DNA of 64,000 bases. Source: Bog-756 sp035949055. GTDB taxonomy: Bacteria > Actinomycetota > Acidimicrobiia > Acidimicrobiales > RAAP-2. Where the stretch lies: assembly GCA_035949055.1 (NCBI GenBank), contig DASZIO010000023.1, positions 152,021-216,020 of the forward strand. Reading direction: 5' to 3'. Below the pieces are notes generated by a model. The model worked only from the letters and a program-made list of their open reading frames with translations, was not told the DNA's origin and made no database searches. Made by a program: the position numbers and the translations under genes. Below, piece by piece: positions 45,247 through 54,031 of the stretch; position 1 is the first letter of the stretch; the number at the start of each line of letters is the position of its first letter.

Positions 45247-45753
45247 GTGATCGCGGATGAACAGCTGGCCGAGGCGGTGCACGACACGCTGGTCCGCCGG
45301 CTCCAACATGCCTATGCCGACGTGGTCAACCGCAGGGCGTGGCCGGAGTTGGAGCAGTTGTTCGTGACCGACGCGCCGGTCATCGTGGACCGCCGAGTGG
45401 GGGAGCCCCTGCACCTGGTCGGTGGTTCGGCCGTCGGCGACTTCATCGCCGGCGCCCTCGCCCGGTTCGAGTTCTTCGAGTTCGTGATCTTGAATGCCCA
45501 CATCGCCTTTCCTCGCGGTCCGCAGGCAGGAGAGGCATCCAGCCGGCTGTTCATGTGCGAGGTGCGTCAGCACCGGGACAGCGCCCGAATGACCACGGCC
45601 TTCGGTCTCTACCACGACCGTTACCGACTCGACGGCGACCGGTGGCGGTTCGCCGAGCGCCGCTACCATTCCCTGGCGCGCTCCGGACGGGACCTCGAAG
45701 CCTTCCCCTTCCCCCGCGACCCTGGCATCGACGTCCCCGGGGTGCCGACCTAG
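45247..45753 (+). CDS. SnoaL-like (NTF2-fold) protein
   Basis: A 168-residue NTF2-fold protein, with the pattern RRLQHAYADVVNRRAWPELEQLFV, ALARFEFFEFVILN and FGLYHDRYRLDGDRWRFAERRYHSL. It resembles bile-acid or limonene-type SnoaL proteins without catalytic residues being identifiable. GTG 45247 follows a GAGGAG site. It is encoded just after the CDGSH protein and may share its transcript. The N-terminal part of the open frame before this start overlaps the CDGSH gene and is not used. Confidence 0.75.
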   Translation: MIADEQLAEAVHDTLVRRLQHAYADVVNRRAWPELEQLFVTDAPVIVDRRVGEPLHLVGGSAVGDFIAGALARFEFFEFVILNAHIAFPRGPQAGEASSRLFMCEVRQHRDSARMTTAFGLYHDRYRLDGDRWRFAERRYHSLARSGRDLEAFPFPRDPGIDVPGVPT

Positions 45754-45823
45754 CCGCACGAGGCCGGCCCGACGCCTGCCGCGTGTGCCATCATCCCGGG
45801 TCGGCTCCCGGCATGGCAGCATC

Positions 45824-46300
45824 ATGGACATGCCGCTCTTGTTGGTCCGGCACGGGCACGCCGGGAGACGAAGCGCCTTCAAGGGCGACGACCGCCTCCG
45901 CCCGCTCTCCAAGCGGGGTGCTGCCCAGGCGGTCGTGCTGGTGCCCATCCTGAGCCGCTACCGGCCGCAGCGGATTCTCTCCAGCCCCTACCTCCGGTGT
46001 CGTGAGACCGTCGAGCCGACGGCCGAGGCGTTGTCGCTTCCGGTCGAGACGCTCGACGAGCTGGCCGAGGGGAACGGAGCCGCAGCGGAACGATTGATCC
46101 GGCGCATGGCCGGCCAGTCGGCCGTGCTCTGCACCCACGGTGATGTCGCGACCGCCGTGCTCGAGTGGCTGGTGGCCGAGGGCGGTGCCCGACCCGACCA
46201 GGAGCGCCTGCAAAAGGGCGATGCCTGGGTCATCGATTCTGCCGGTTCGTCACCGGCCATCGTCGAGCACATCCGGCTGTCCGACCGTACGAGGCGGTGA
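45824..46300 (+). CDS. Histidine phosphatase, SixA/phosphoglycerate-mutase type
   Basis: A 158-residue phosphatase. The catalytic RHG motif LLLVRHGHAGRR is at the N terminus, followed by FKGDDRLRPLSKRGAAQA; the second active His is in LCTHGDVATAV. SixA-like proteins dephosphorylate phosphohistidine, while related enzymes act on small molecules. ATG 45824 is chosen, just before the RHG strand; a longer start at 45785 adds residues with no family counterpart. The adjacent MurL gene is 103 bases downstream. Confidence 0.85.
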   Translation: MDMPLLLVRHGHAGRRSAFKGDDRLRPLSKRGAAQAVVLVPILSRYRPQRILSSPYLRCRETVEPTAEALSLPVETLDELAEGNGAAAERLIRRMAGQSAVLCTHGDVATAVLEWLVAEGGARPDQERLQKGDAWVIDSAGSSPAIVEHIRLSDRTRR

Positions 46301-46403
46301 CGACGGCCGGCGGTGCGACGGACCGGCCGGCTGGTGCCCGCCTCGGGGGAGTGAGGCCCCGGCGCGCCGGATCGGTGACCCCGACCGGTACGCTGGTGCG
46401 GCC

Positions 46404-47756
46404 ATGAACGACCCGAATCGGTTCGACCCGGGGGCGTTCGGGGTCTTCCGGGTCCTCGACCGGTCGTTCGACGAGCGCTCACGCACGGCGGTGCTCGACT
46501 ACGCCCTCGACGACGGTCCTTCGTTCACGGAGACCGTGACGTTCGAGACCCCGCCGACCGGCGAGATGGACATGGCCGCCATCCGACGTGCCTTGCTGCA
46601 CCTGCACGTCGCCGCGGGGACCAGCTACTACAAGGCGGCTGCTCCGCCCGTCGTGCGCGTCGAATCCGGCCTCAGCGCGGCCGAGGTCGAGTTCCACCGC
46701 CACCTCTACGACGACGGACTCCGTGAGTTCGCGGTGGAGAACGGATTGCCGGTCCCACGCCCGGTGTCCATCGATGCGCCGTCGAAACCCGTCGCCCGGG
46801 TGGCACCGGCAGTGGCGGAACGTCCCGGGGGGTTGGTCGTGCCCATCGGAGGGGGAAAGGACTCGATGGTGCTCATCGAGGCGGTACGCCCGCTGGGTCC
46901 CCGTCTGCTGGCGGTCAATCCCCATCCCTTGGTGTCCGAGCTGGCCCGGCTGGCCGGTCTCGAGCTGCTCGTCGTGCGGCGCGAGCTGTCACCCGCCTTG
47001 GCCGGGCTCAATAGCTCCGGGGCGCTCAACGGCCATGTCCCCATCACCGCCATCGTGTCCCTCATCGCCGTGCTCGGCAGCGCGGTGTACGGCTACGACA
47101 CCATCGCCATGGCCATCGAGCGGTCGGCGAGCGAGGAGTCGGTGTGGGTGGACGGCGCGCCGGTCAACCACCAGTACTCGAAGAGCCTCGACTTCGAGCG
47201 CCTGCTCACCGATCTGGTGGCCACGTCGGTCGACCCCGGGCTCACCTACGGCTCGGCGCTGCGTCCTTACTCGGAGCTGTCCATTGCCCGGACGTTCGCC
47301 GCGCTCACCGACTACCACTCGACCGTGTGCAGCTGCAACACCGCGTTCCGCCGGTCGGCGGGTGTGGGGGACCGGTGGTGCGGCGACTGCGCCAAGTGCC
47401 GGTTCGTGGCCCTCATGCTGGCCCCCTCGATGACGCCCAAGGACCTGACCGCCCTCATCGGGCGTGACATGTTCGCGGAGCCCGACCAGATCGCCGGATT
47501 CGCCGCTCTGATGAGCGCCGAGGGGAAACCGTTCGAATGCGTCGGGGAGCGCCGCGAATCGGCCGTGGCCATGAGGATGCTGGCCGACCTCCCCGCCTGG
47601 AGCGGAACACCTGTGGTGGCGGCCCTCGCCCCCGCCGCCCGGGCCCTGGTCACCGACCGGGACGCCGACGAGCTGCTGCGGGCCGATCCCGCGCTGCGGT
47701 TCCCCCGCCCCGACGTCGCCGCCGCCGTCGATCGGTTCATGGTCTCGGTCCCGTGA
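46404..47756 (+). CDS. murL: MurL, UDP-MurNAc-L-Ala-L-Glu epimerase
   Basis: A 450-residue protein matching MurL, the enzyme that inverts the terminal L-Glu of UDP-N-acetylmuramoyl-L-Ala-L-Glu to D-Glu after the dipeptide is built, using ATP. A PP-loop-like motif GGGKDS (residues 149-154) and cysteines at 309, 311, 326, 329 and 332 (CSCNTAFR and WCGDCAKC) fit the family. The identification is supported strongly by the next gene, a MurD-type ligase overlapping by four bases (GTGA), as in the known MurD2-MurL pair. Together they bypass the usual MurI glutamate racemase route. Start ATG 46404. Confidence 0.88.
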   Translation: MNDPNRFDPGAFGVFRVLDRSFDERSRTAVLDYALDDGPSFTETVTFETPPTGEMDMAAIRRALLHLHVAAGTSYYKAAAPPVVRVESGLSAAEVEFHRHLYDDGLREFAVENGLPVPRPVSIDAPSKPVARVAPAVAERPGGLVVPIGGGKDSMVLIEAVRPLGPRLLAVNPHPLVSELARLAGLELLVVRRELSPALAGLNSSGALNGHVPITAIVSLIAVLGSAVYGYDTIAMAIERSASEESVWVDGAPVNHQYSKSLDFERLLTDLVATSVDPGLTYGSALRPYSELSIARTFAALTDYHSTVCSCNTAFRRSAGVGDRWCGDCAKCRFVALMLAPSMTPKDLTALIGRDMFAEPDQIAGFAALMSAEGKPFECVGERRESAVAMRMLADLPAWSGTPVVAALAPAARALVTDRDADELLRADPALRFPRPDVAAAVDRFMVSVP

Positions 47757-49135
47757 GGCTCGAGGAGCTCGTCGGACGGACGGTGGCCGTGTGGGGACTC
47801 GGGCGGGAGGGCCTCGCTCTGACCCGCCTGCTGCTCAGGCGGGGCGTCAGACCGGTGCTCATCGACGACCACCCCGACGACGCCTCCGCCCGGGCGTCGG
47901 CGGTGGTCGGAACCGACGTGGCCGTCGTCGACCCCACCTCGGTGGCCTGGGCGGACATTGACGCGGTGGTGCGGGCCCCCGGGGTGAGCCGGTACCGGCC
48001 CGAGCTGGTCGAGGCCCGGCGGTCGGGCACGCTGGTGACCACGGCCATGGCCCTGTGGCTCGGGGACTTCGCCGAGGCGCGGGTGGTGGCGGTCACCGGC
48101 ACCAAGGGCAAGAGCACGACCGCCGCCCTCACCGCCGCGATCCTCCGCCACCAGGGCATGGACGTCGAGCTGCTCGGCAACATCGGGGTGCCGGTGACCG
48201 ACGCCTATGACCGCCCGCTCGTCGACGCCTACGTGGTGGAGGTCTCCTCCTACCAGGCGGCGGAGGTGACCGTTTCCCCGGGCGTGTGCGTGCTGACCAG
48301 CCTGGCGGCGGACCACCTGGACTGGCACGGGAGCGAAGAGACCTACTACCGGGACAAGCTGCGTCTGGTGGAGGCCGGGCCCCCGGGTGCTCTGGCCGTC
48401 AACGCCGCGGGCGACGAGGCCGTGCGCCGCACCGCCCACCACCGGGCCCGAACGCTGTACGGTCCCTCCGGCCGCGTGCGGCTAGCTCCCTCCGGGATGA
48501 TCGAGGCGGACGGCGAGCCACTGGTGGAGTCCGACCGGCTGCGTGTGCCGGGCCGGCACAACGTGTGGAACCTGTGCGGTGCGGTGGCCGGCGCCCTCCT
48601 GCTCGGTGGCGGGTCGGTGGCGGCCGACGCAGTCGGGCGGGCGGTCGACGAGTTCGAGGGCCTGCCGTCCCGGTGCCGGACCGTCGGCCGGCGGGGTGGA
48701 CTCACCTTCGTGGACGACGCCCTGGCGTCCAATCCGTTCGCCACCATGGCTTCGATCGAGGCCTTCCCCGACGCCGAGCTCACCGTCATCCTGGGTGGCG
48801 CCGACCGCGGGGTCGACGTCCGGCCCCTGGTCGAAGCCCTCGCCCGTCGTCGTCCGCCTCCGAACGTGGTGGTGTTGGCCCCCGACGGGCAGCGCCTGCT
48901 CGACGCCCTGGCCGGCTTGCCGGCCGCCGATCGGACGGAGGGGATGATCGTCCGGCTGGCCGGCGACGTCGGCGAGGCCGTCCAGGTGGCCGTGGACTCG
49001 ACGGCGGGCGGGGGAGTGGTCCTCTTCTCCCCGGCCGCCCCGACCCCCGAGGGAGAGGGTGGGTTCGCTGAGCGCAGCCGCCAGTTCGCCGCCGCCTCGG
49101 GCGCCGCGGAACGTTCGGTCGCCGGTCCAGCTTGA
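47753..49135 (+). CDS. murD2: MurD2, UDP-MurNAc-L-Ala--L-Glu ligase (MurD family)
   Basis: A 460-residue Mur ligase. The Rossmann-type N-domain has VAVWGLGREG; the central domain has the ATP-binding GTKGKST (116-122); later VEVSSYQAAEV, DHLDWHGS and the C-terminal VILGGADRG match MurD. In the MurD2 pathway this ligase adds L-Glu, not D-Glu, to UDP-MurNAc-L-Ala, and the MurL epimerase encoded upstream then inverts it. The four-base overlap and start at GTG 47753 suggest coupled translation. An ordinary MurD elsewhere in the genome cannot be excluded. It acts in the cytoplasm in peptidoglycan precursor synthesis. Confidence 0.9.
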   Translation: MRLEELVGRTVAVWGLGREGLALTRLLLRRGVRPVLIDDHPDDASARASAVVGTDVAVVDPTSVAWADIDAVVRAPGVSRYRPELVEARRSGTLVTTAMALWLGDFAEARVVAVTGTKGKSTTAALTAAILRHQGMDVELLGNIGVPVTDAYDRPLVDAYVVEVSSYQAAEVTVSPGVCVLTSLAADHLDWHGSEETYYRDKLRLVEAGPPGALAVNAAGDEAVRRTAHHRARTLYGPSGRVRLAPSGMIEADGEPLVESDRLRVPGRHNVWNLCGAVAGALLLGGGSVAADAVGRAVDEFEGLPSRCRTVGRRGGLTFVDDALASNPFATMASIEAFPDAELTVILGGADRGVDVRPLVEALARRRPPPNVVVLAPDGQRLLDALAGLPAADRTEGMIVRLAGDVGEAVQVAVDSTAGGGVVLFSPAAPTPEGEGGFAERSRQFAAASGAAERSVAGPA

Positions 49136-49181
49136 CCGGGACATCCCCATGGGCAACCGTGTCGCCGAGGCGAGGACGATC

Positions 49182-50228
49182 ATGACCGACATCACCATCA
49201 TCGAGGAGGAGTCCAGGCGGATCACCGCCTACCCCGACCGGTCTCGGTCGACGTTCCTCGTGGATGCCGACGACTTGCCCGCCGCGCTGGGGTGGGAGCT
49301 CGGGCCGTCCGGGTTGTGCCAGGGCGAGCAGTGTGTGCCGGTGGCGGATCCCCGCTCCCTGCACGTCGACGGCCGGGTCGACCTCTCGGCGGTGGCAGGC
49401 GCCCTCGGGCGGCACGCCGTGGTCGATGTGGGGGCCGGCGTGATGGCGCTCTCGCTGCCGACGGAACGCCGACGCCGCGCTCTCGACGGCCTCGTAGCCC
49501 CCGGCTTCGCCTTGCCCGACCTCATGGGCACTCTCCGCCGACTGGACGATTGGTCGGGAACGAAGCGTCTGCTCGTGGCCTTCTCGAGCTGGTGCGGCTG
49601 CCGGTACGACCTGCCGGGGTGGCAGTCCGTCCATGACGAGCTGGCCCCGTACGGTTTCACCGTGATCGCCGTGGCTCTCGACCGTGGCGCCGACGACGTC
49701 CTCCCGTGGACGGACGGGATTACGATGCCCGTTCTCTACGACCCCGAGCACCTGCTGACCGAGCTCTACGCCATCTCCAACGTGCCATCGGTGGTGTGGA
49801 TCGACGAAGAGGGCCGGATCGTCCGGCCCACCGGTGCCGCCCACGCCTCCGACCTGTTCGCCGAATTCACCGGTGTCGAGGCCGGGCCCCACCTCGACCA
49901 GCTCCGTCGGTGGGTGAAGACGGGTGTGGCCCCGCTCACCCGCGACGAGGCCCGAGTGGCCGTCGCCGACCTGAGCGACGACGAGGTCCGGGCCCGGCTC
50001 CACTTCCGGGTGGCGTGCGAGGCCCGGCGGCGCGGGGACGCCGAAGCCACCCACCGGCACCTCGAGACCGCGGCTGCGCTGGCACCCGACGACCTCACCA
50101 TCTGGCGGGCCGCCATGCCGCTGGTGGGCGAGGACCCTTTCGGGGATGCCTTCCTGGCGAGGTACGAGGAGTGGCGACGGCGGGGCAGCCCCGCCCACGG
50201 GCTGCCCCCGGTCGCGGCGGTGCCGTGA
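49182..50228 (+). CDS. Redoxin-domain protein (AhpC/TSA-like) with extra N- and C-terminal parts
   Basis: A 348-residue protein with a thioredoxin-like core at about residues 105-235 containing LLVAFSSWCGCRYDLPGWQ; Cys138 and Cys140 form a Cys-x-Cys rather than the usual CxxC. Before it lies about 100 residues with GLCQGEQCVPV (Cys46 and Cys51), and behind it a helical region rich in Arg and Ala. The core suggests a thiol-disulfide or peroxidase role; the flanking parts are uncharacterised. ATG 49182 is chosen; ATG 49149 is possible. It follows MurD2 by about 46 bases, so it may share its transcript. Confidence 0.75.
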   Translation: MTDITIIEEESRRITAYPDRSRSTFLVDADDLPAALGWELGPSGLCQGEQCVPVADPRSLHVDGRVDLSAVAGALGRHAVVDVGAGVMALSLPTERRRRALDGLVAPGFALPDLMGTLRRLDDWSGTKRLLVAFSSWCGCRYDLPGWQSVHDELAPYGFTVIAVALDRGADDVLPWTDGITMPVLYDPEHLLTELYAISNVPSVVWIDEEGRIVRPTGAAHASDLFAEFTGVEAGPHLDQLRRWVKTGVAPLTRDEARVAVADLSDDEVRARLHFRVACEARRRGDAEATHRHLETAAALAPDDLTIWRAAMPLVGEDPFGDAFLARYEEWRRRGSPAHGLPPVAAVP

Positions 50229-50245
50229 CCCGATGCGGACCCGGT

Positions 50246-53200
50246 TCAGGTCCGGGCGCGCTCCAGCTTGAGCGTCAGGATCTGAAAGGGGGCGAGTTCG
50301 AGCGCAATCTGTTCGTCGTGGTGGGGAACGGGAGCCTCCTCCCGTTCGAGGAGATCGGTGCGGCTGGCCCGCGCCACCGGCCAGGGTGCAGACAGGGTGG
50401 CCGGGCCGCGTGCCCCCCAAGCCTCGTACAACCGGACCACCAGGGCGCCGCTCCCGTCGTCGCTTCGCTTGACCGCCTCCACCACCACATTCGGCGCATC
50501 GATGGAGAGGAAGGAGGCACGTCGACCCCGCCCGCCCCGGGCCCTCCGGACCGCCGGGCCGGGTGTCGCCCGGAGCGGCACGTTGAGGTCGTAGCCGGCG
50601 TCGATCACGCCCGCGGGCCGGAGGTCACCCTGGTGGGGGAACAGCTGGTAGGTGAACCGGTGCAGGCCTCGGTCGGCCTCGGGGTCAGGCCAGTTGGGTG
50701 CTCGGAGCAGGGACAGCCGCAGCACGTCGGCCCGGATGTCGTACCCGTACTTGCAGTCGTTGAGCAGGGCCGCGCCGTAGCCGGGCTCCGAGTAGTCGGC
50801 CCACCGGTGGGCGCAGACCTCGAACCGGGCCGCCTCCCAGCTGGTGTTGGCGTGGGTGGGCCGTTCGACGTGGCCGAACTGGATCTCATAGGTGGCCCTC
50901 GGGCTGCGCACGGCCAGGGGGAAGGCCACCTTCAACAGCCGGTTCTCCTCATGCCAGTCCACCTGGTTGGATACCTCGAGCCGCGGTGATCCGGCCGTGA
51001 GCCGGAGGACCTGGACGATGGACGACCGCCCGAAGGAGCGGGTCACCCGCACAGCCGCCCGGACCGGTCCGGTCTCCACCACGTCGATGCTGTCGACCGC
51101 GGTGAGGTCCTCGACCTGCTCGCGGTACCAGGCGTCGATGTCCCAGGCGTCGAAGTAGTTGGGATAGTCGGGATGCAGTTGGAGGAGGTTGCCGCGGCTC
51201 CCGTCGGCGAGCACCTGCCGCCGGGCAGACCGGTCGAACACCGAGCTGAGCAACCCGTGGTCATCGAGCTCGATGCGCAGGGAGCCGTTCTGCAGGTGGC
51301 GCGGGCCGGCTTCGGCCGGGGGACGGTCGCGGTCCGGCTCTTCGGCCACCAGGTCGAAGACGTCGAACCCGCACGACGGCACGGGGGCGAGGAACAGGCC
51401 GAGGCCGTCGTCCACGATCTGGACGGGCCCGAGGTGTCCGCTCGAGGCACGGACGGCCGTCGTTCCCTCCGGCACCGCGGTCTCGACCAGGCCGGTGCGG
51501 GGGTGGGAGAGGGAGTTCCACACCACGACCGGATGAACCGTGCCGCTCGTGTCGACCCCGGCATGGAGCTCGGCCAGTGCATCGCGGGTGATGGTCTCGG
51601 CCTCCCTGATGACCTCGGCATGGTCACGCCGGGTGTCCTCGTACACCCAGTGGATGCCCGACCCGGGGATGATGTCGTGGAACTGGTGGAGGAGGAGCGT
51701 TCGCCACGCCCCTTCGAGCGCCCCGGCCGGGTAGTCGCCGTCGGCCAGGGACGCCCACAGCTCGGCGTCTCGCAGGGCCAGCTCGCCGCGGCGGTTCCCG
51801 GCCTTGGTGGCGCCCTGGGTGGTGTACGTGCCGCGGTGGTGTTCGAGGTAGAGCTCGCCGGCCCACACTGCCGGGTCGACGATGGCCGACTCGGCCTGGT
51901 CGAAGAAGGCCCTCGGGCCCTCCATGGTGATCCTGGGCAGGCCTTCGGAGTCGGCCAGGCGACGGGCCGACTCGAGCATCTCCGCCGTCGGTCCGCCGCC
52001 GCCGTCGCCGTGGCCGAAGAGGTAGAGGGACCGGTCGGTGTGTTCGTGGTCCCGGAAGTTCTGCACGCTGTGGCGGAGCTCGCGGACGCTCATCTGGCCA
52101 CCGTAGGTGTCAGCCGGCGGGAAGTGGGTGAAGACCCGCGAGCCGTCGATGCCCTCCCAGTAGAAGCTGTGGTGGGGCATGTCGTTGTACTGGTTCCACG
52201 AGAGCTTCTGGGTGAGGAACCGGTGCACCCCCCCGAGGCGCATGATCTGGGGCAGCGCCGCCGAGTAGCCGAAGACGTCCGGCAACCAGACGTCGTCGGT
52301 CTCGAGGCCGAGCTCCTCGAGATAGAAGCGCTTCCCGTGGACGATCTGACGTACGAGAGACTCACCCGAGGGGATGTTGCAGTCCGACTCGACCCACATG
52401 CTGCCCGTCGGCTCGAGACGACCCTCGCGGATGCGCTCCTTGAGGCGATCCCACAGGCCGGGGTAGTGGTCGCGCATCCAGGCCAGGTGCTGAGCCTGGG
52501 AGACGACGAAGTGGTACTCGGGATAACGGTCCATGAGGGCGAGCACGGTCGAGAAGGTGCGGGCACATTTGCGAACCGTCTCGCGCAGCGGCCAGAGCCA
52601 GGCCGTATCCAGGTGGGCGTGACCCACCGCGCTCACCCGGTGGGCGGAGGGAGAGGCCGGTTCGTCGATCAGGCGGCGTACCATCTCGGCCGCCCCGGGC
52701 CAGGACTCCCCGATGTCGGGGAGGGACAGCCGGTTGGCGGCTCGCTCCAGCCCGGCCAACAGGCGGGCCTTCCGGGGCTCATCCCCGGGGAGCTCCACGA
52801 GGAGCTCGACAGCCACGCGGAAGTCGTGGAAGAACGCCTCGAACGCCGGGTCGACGGTGAAGAGGCCCGCCCGGGACAGGGTGAACCGCGGCGCCCCGTA
52901 TGGTTCGGCCATGAGCACCGGCCACGGGTTGGCGCCGAACGGCGAGGGCGGGTTGGCCGCCGCCTCCACGTAGAGCTCGACCGGCTCGCCGCCCTCGGCC
53001 CGGCAGGTGATCGGATAGGAGCGGTGATTGGGGGACAGCCCCTGGACCGGCTGCCCGTCGCGGTAGACGAGGGCCTCGGCGCCGAACCCGGTCTCACCGG
53101 CGTCGCCGATGGCGAACCCGAGGCGCACCTCCTGATCGCGCCACCCGGTCGGGATGGTTCCGCGCAGGCGGAACCAGGTGGTGTCCCAGGCCGGGCCCCA

Positions 53201-53383
53201 GGCGTCCCCGACGACGAAGGACTCGAAAGGCGCAGCCATGGCCACCGCCGCCGGGACCGGTTCCCCGTGCACGTGGTAGGCGGCGATCTCGAGCCTGGCC
53301 ACGTCGCCCCGGCGGGCCGGCCGCACGAACTCGTTGAACACCCGTAGGACGCGGCTGACCCGCATCGAGTCCGCCTTGCGCAT
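50246..53383 (-). CDS. Alpha-mannosidase, glycoside hydrolase family 38
   Basis: A 1045-residue glycoside hydrolase. An N-terminal beta-rich region (1-240) precedes the GH38 catalytic barrel with zinc-binding GHAHLDTAWLWP (His255, His257 and Asp259) and the nucleophile Asp369 in WLPDVFGYSAALPQI. The middle helical bundle and the long beta-sandwich C-terminal part are also present. It should release alpha-mannose from glycans or mannosylated small molecules; no signal peptide is obvious, so it is likely cytoplasmic. It stands alone, converging on the redoxin gene and diverging from the hot-dog gene at 53531. ATG 53383 is used; ATG 53365 is six codons later. Confidence 0.92.
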   Translation of the reverse strand: MRKADSMRVSRVLRVFNEFVRPARRGDVARLEIAAYHVHGEPVPAAVAMAAPFESFVVGDAWGPAWDTTWFRLRGTIPTGWRDQEVRLGFAIGDAGETGFGAEALVYRDGQPVQGLSPNHRSYPITCRAEGGEPVELYVEAAANPPSPFGANPWPVLMAEPYGAPRFTLSRAGLFTVDPAFEAFFHDFRVAVELLVELPGDEPRKARLLAGLERAANRLSLPDIGESWPGAAEMVRRLIDEPASPSAHRVSAVGHAHLDTAWLWPLRETVRKCARTFSTVLALMDRYPEYHFVVSQAQHLAWMRDHYPGLWDRLKERIREGRLEPTGSMWVESDCNIPSGESLVRQIVHGKRFYLEELGLETDDVWLPDVFGYSAALPQIMRLGGVHRFLTQKLSWNQYNDMPHHSFYWEGIDGSRVFTHFPPADTYGGQMSVRELRHSVQNFRDHEHTDRSLYLFGHGDGGGGPTAEMLESARRLADSEGLPRITMEGPRAFFDQAESAIVDPAVWAGELYLEHHRGTYTTQGATKAGNRRGELALRDAELWASLADGDYPAGALEGAWRTLLLHQFHDIIPGSGIHWVYEDTRRDHAEVIREAETITRDALAELHAGVDTSGTVHPVVVWNSLSHPRTGLVETAVPEGTTAVRASSGHLGPVQIVDDGLGLFLAPVPSCGFDVFDLVAEEPDRDRPPAEAGPRHLQNGSLRIELDDHGLLSSVFDRSARRQVLADGSRGNLLQLHPDYPNYFDAWDIDAWYREQVEDLTAVDSIDVVETGPVRAAVRVTRSFGRSSIVQVLRLTAGSPRLEVSNQVDWHEENRLLKVAFPLAVRSPRATYEIQFGHVERPTHANTSWEAARFEVCAHRWADYSEPGYGAALLNDCKYGYDIRADVLRLSLLRAPNWPDPEADRGLHRFTYQLFPHQGDLRPAGVIDAGYDLNVPLRATPGPAVRRARGGRGRRASFLSIDAPNVVVEAVKRSDDGSGALVVRLYEAWGARGPATLSAPWPVARASRTDLLEREEAPVPHHDEQIALELAPFQILTLKLERART

Positions 53384-53530
53384 GAGGGCGCAGTATACGA
53401 GGGGCCCGGGCAGCCTGACCGACCAGGAAGTTGCGCGCTACGGTGCCGGGCGGGCACCCATCTGCCCTACCGGTGAGTGGTTCAGCGACCGTCCGAATCC
53501 GGCGAGCGTGACGACAGGGGAGGAGCCCCA

Positions 53531-54031
53531 GTGGCAGACGACGAGGTCCTGAAAAAGATCATCGGCAAGCCGACCGGCACCACCGTGGTGGCGGTGGAGC
53601 GGGGTCAGCTGGGCCTGTTCGCCCAAGCGGTGAAGGACCACAGCCCCGTCTACCGCGATCTGCGGGCCGCCGAGGCGGCGGGACTGGCCGGGATCCCGGC
53701 CCCCCCGACCTATCCGTTCGTCATGGGGAACTTCGGCGCCTACCCCGAGCTGCAGACCGAGGAAGCCCCTACCGGCAACCCCATGGCCGAGGTGCTCGGC
53801 CCCTTGATGGCCAACGGCGGGCTCATCCTCCATGGCGAGCAGGAGTTCACCTACCACCGGCCGGTGCTGGCCGGCGACGTGCTGGTCGGCCGGGGAACGG
53901 TGGCCGACGCCTACCGCAAGGAGTCCAAGGGTCGGACGATGACTTTCGTGGTGGTGGAGACAGAGTGGCGCGAGCGGGACACCGGTGCGCCGGTGTGCAC
54001 ATCGCGCATGAACATCATCCACCGTGCCTGA
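53531..54031 (+). CDS. MaoC-like N-terminal (FAS1-like) dehydratase domain protein
   Basis: A 166-residue hot-dog protein of the MaoC dehydratase N-terminal/FAS1-type. Typical are LGLFAQAVKDHSPVYRDLRAAEAAG in segments and GGLILHGEQEFTYHRPVLAGDVLVGRGTV in segments. The partner hydratase-like gene at 54898 carries the MaoC C-terminal-type active motif, suggesting a heterodimeric hydratase with the two linked by a crotonase gene between. GTG 53531 follows GGGAGGAG. Its stop overlaps the crotonase start (TGATG). Confidence 0.82.
   Translation: MADDEVLKKIIGKPTGTTVVAVERGQLGLFAQAVKDHSPVYRDLRAAEAAGLAGIPAPPTYPFVMGNFGAYPELQTEEAPTGNPMAEVLGPLMANGGLILHGEQEFTYHRPVLAGDVLVGRGTVADAYRKESKGRTMTFVVVETEWRERDTGAPVCTSRMNIIHRA

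Noticed and set aside
51173..53347. A 724-residue open frame on the opposite strand of the alpha-mannosidase gene
   Set aside because: Antisense reading of a GC-rich gene; no domain is recognisable and the GH38 gene on the other strand has complete active-site motifs.
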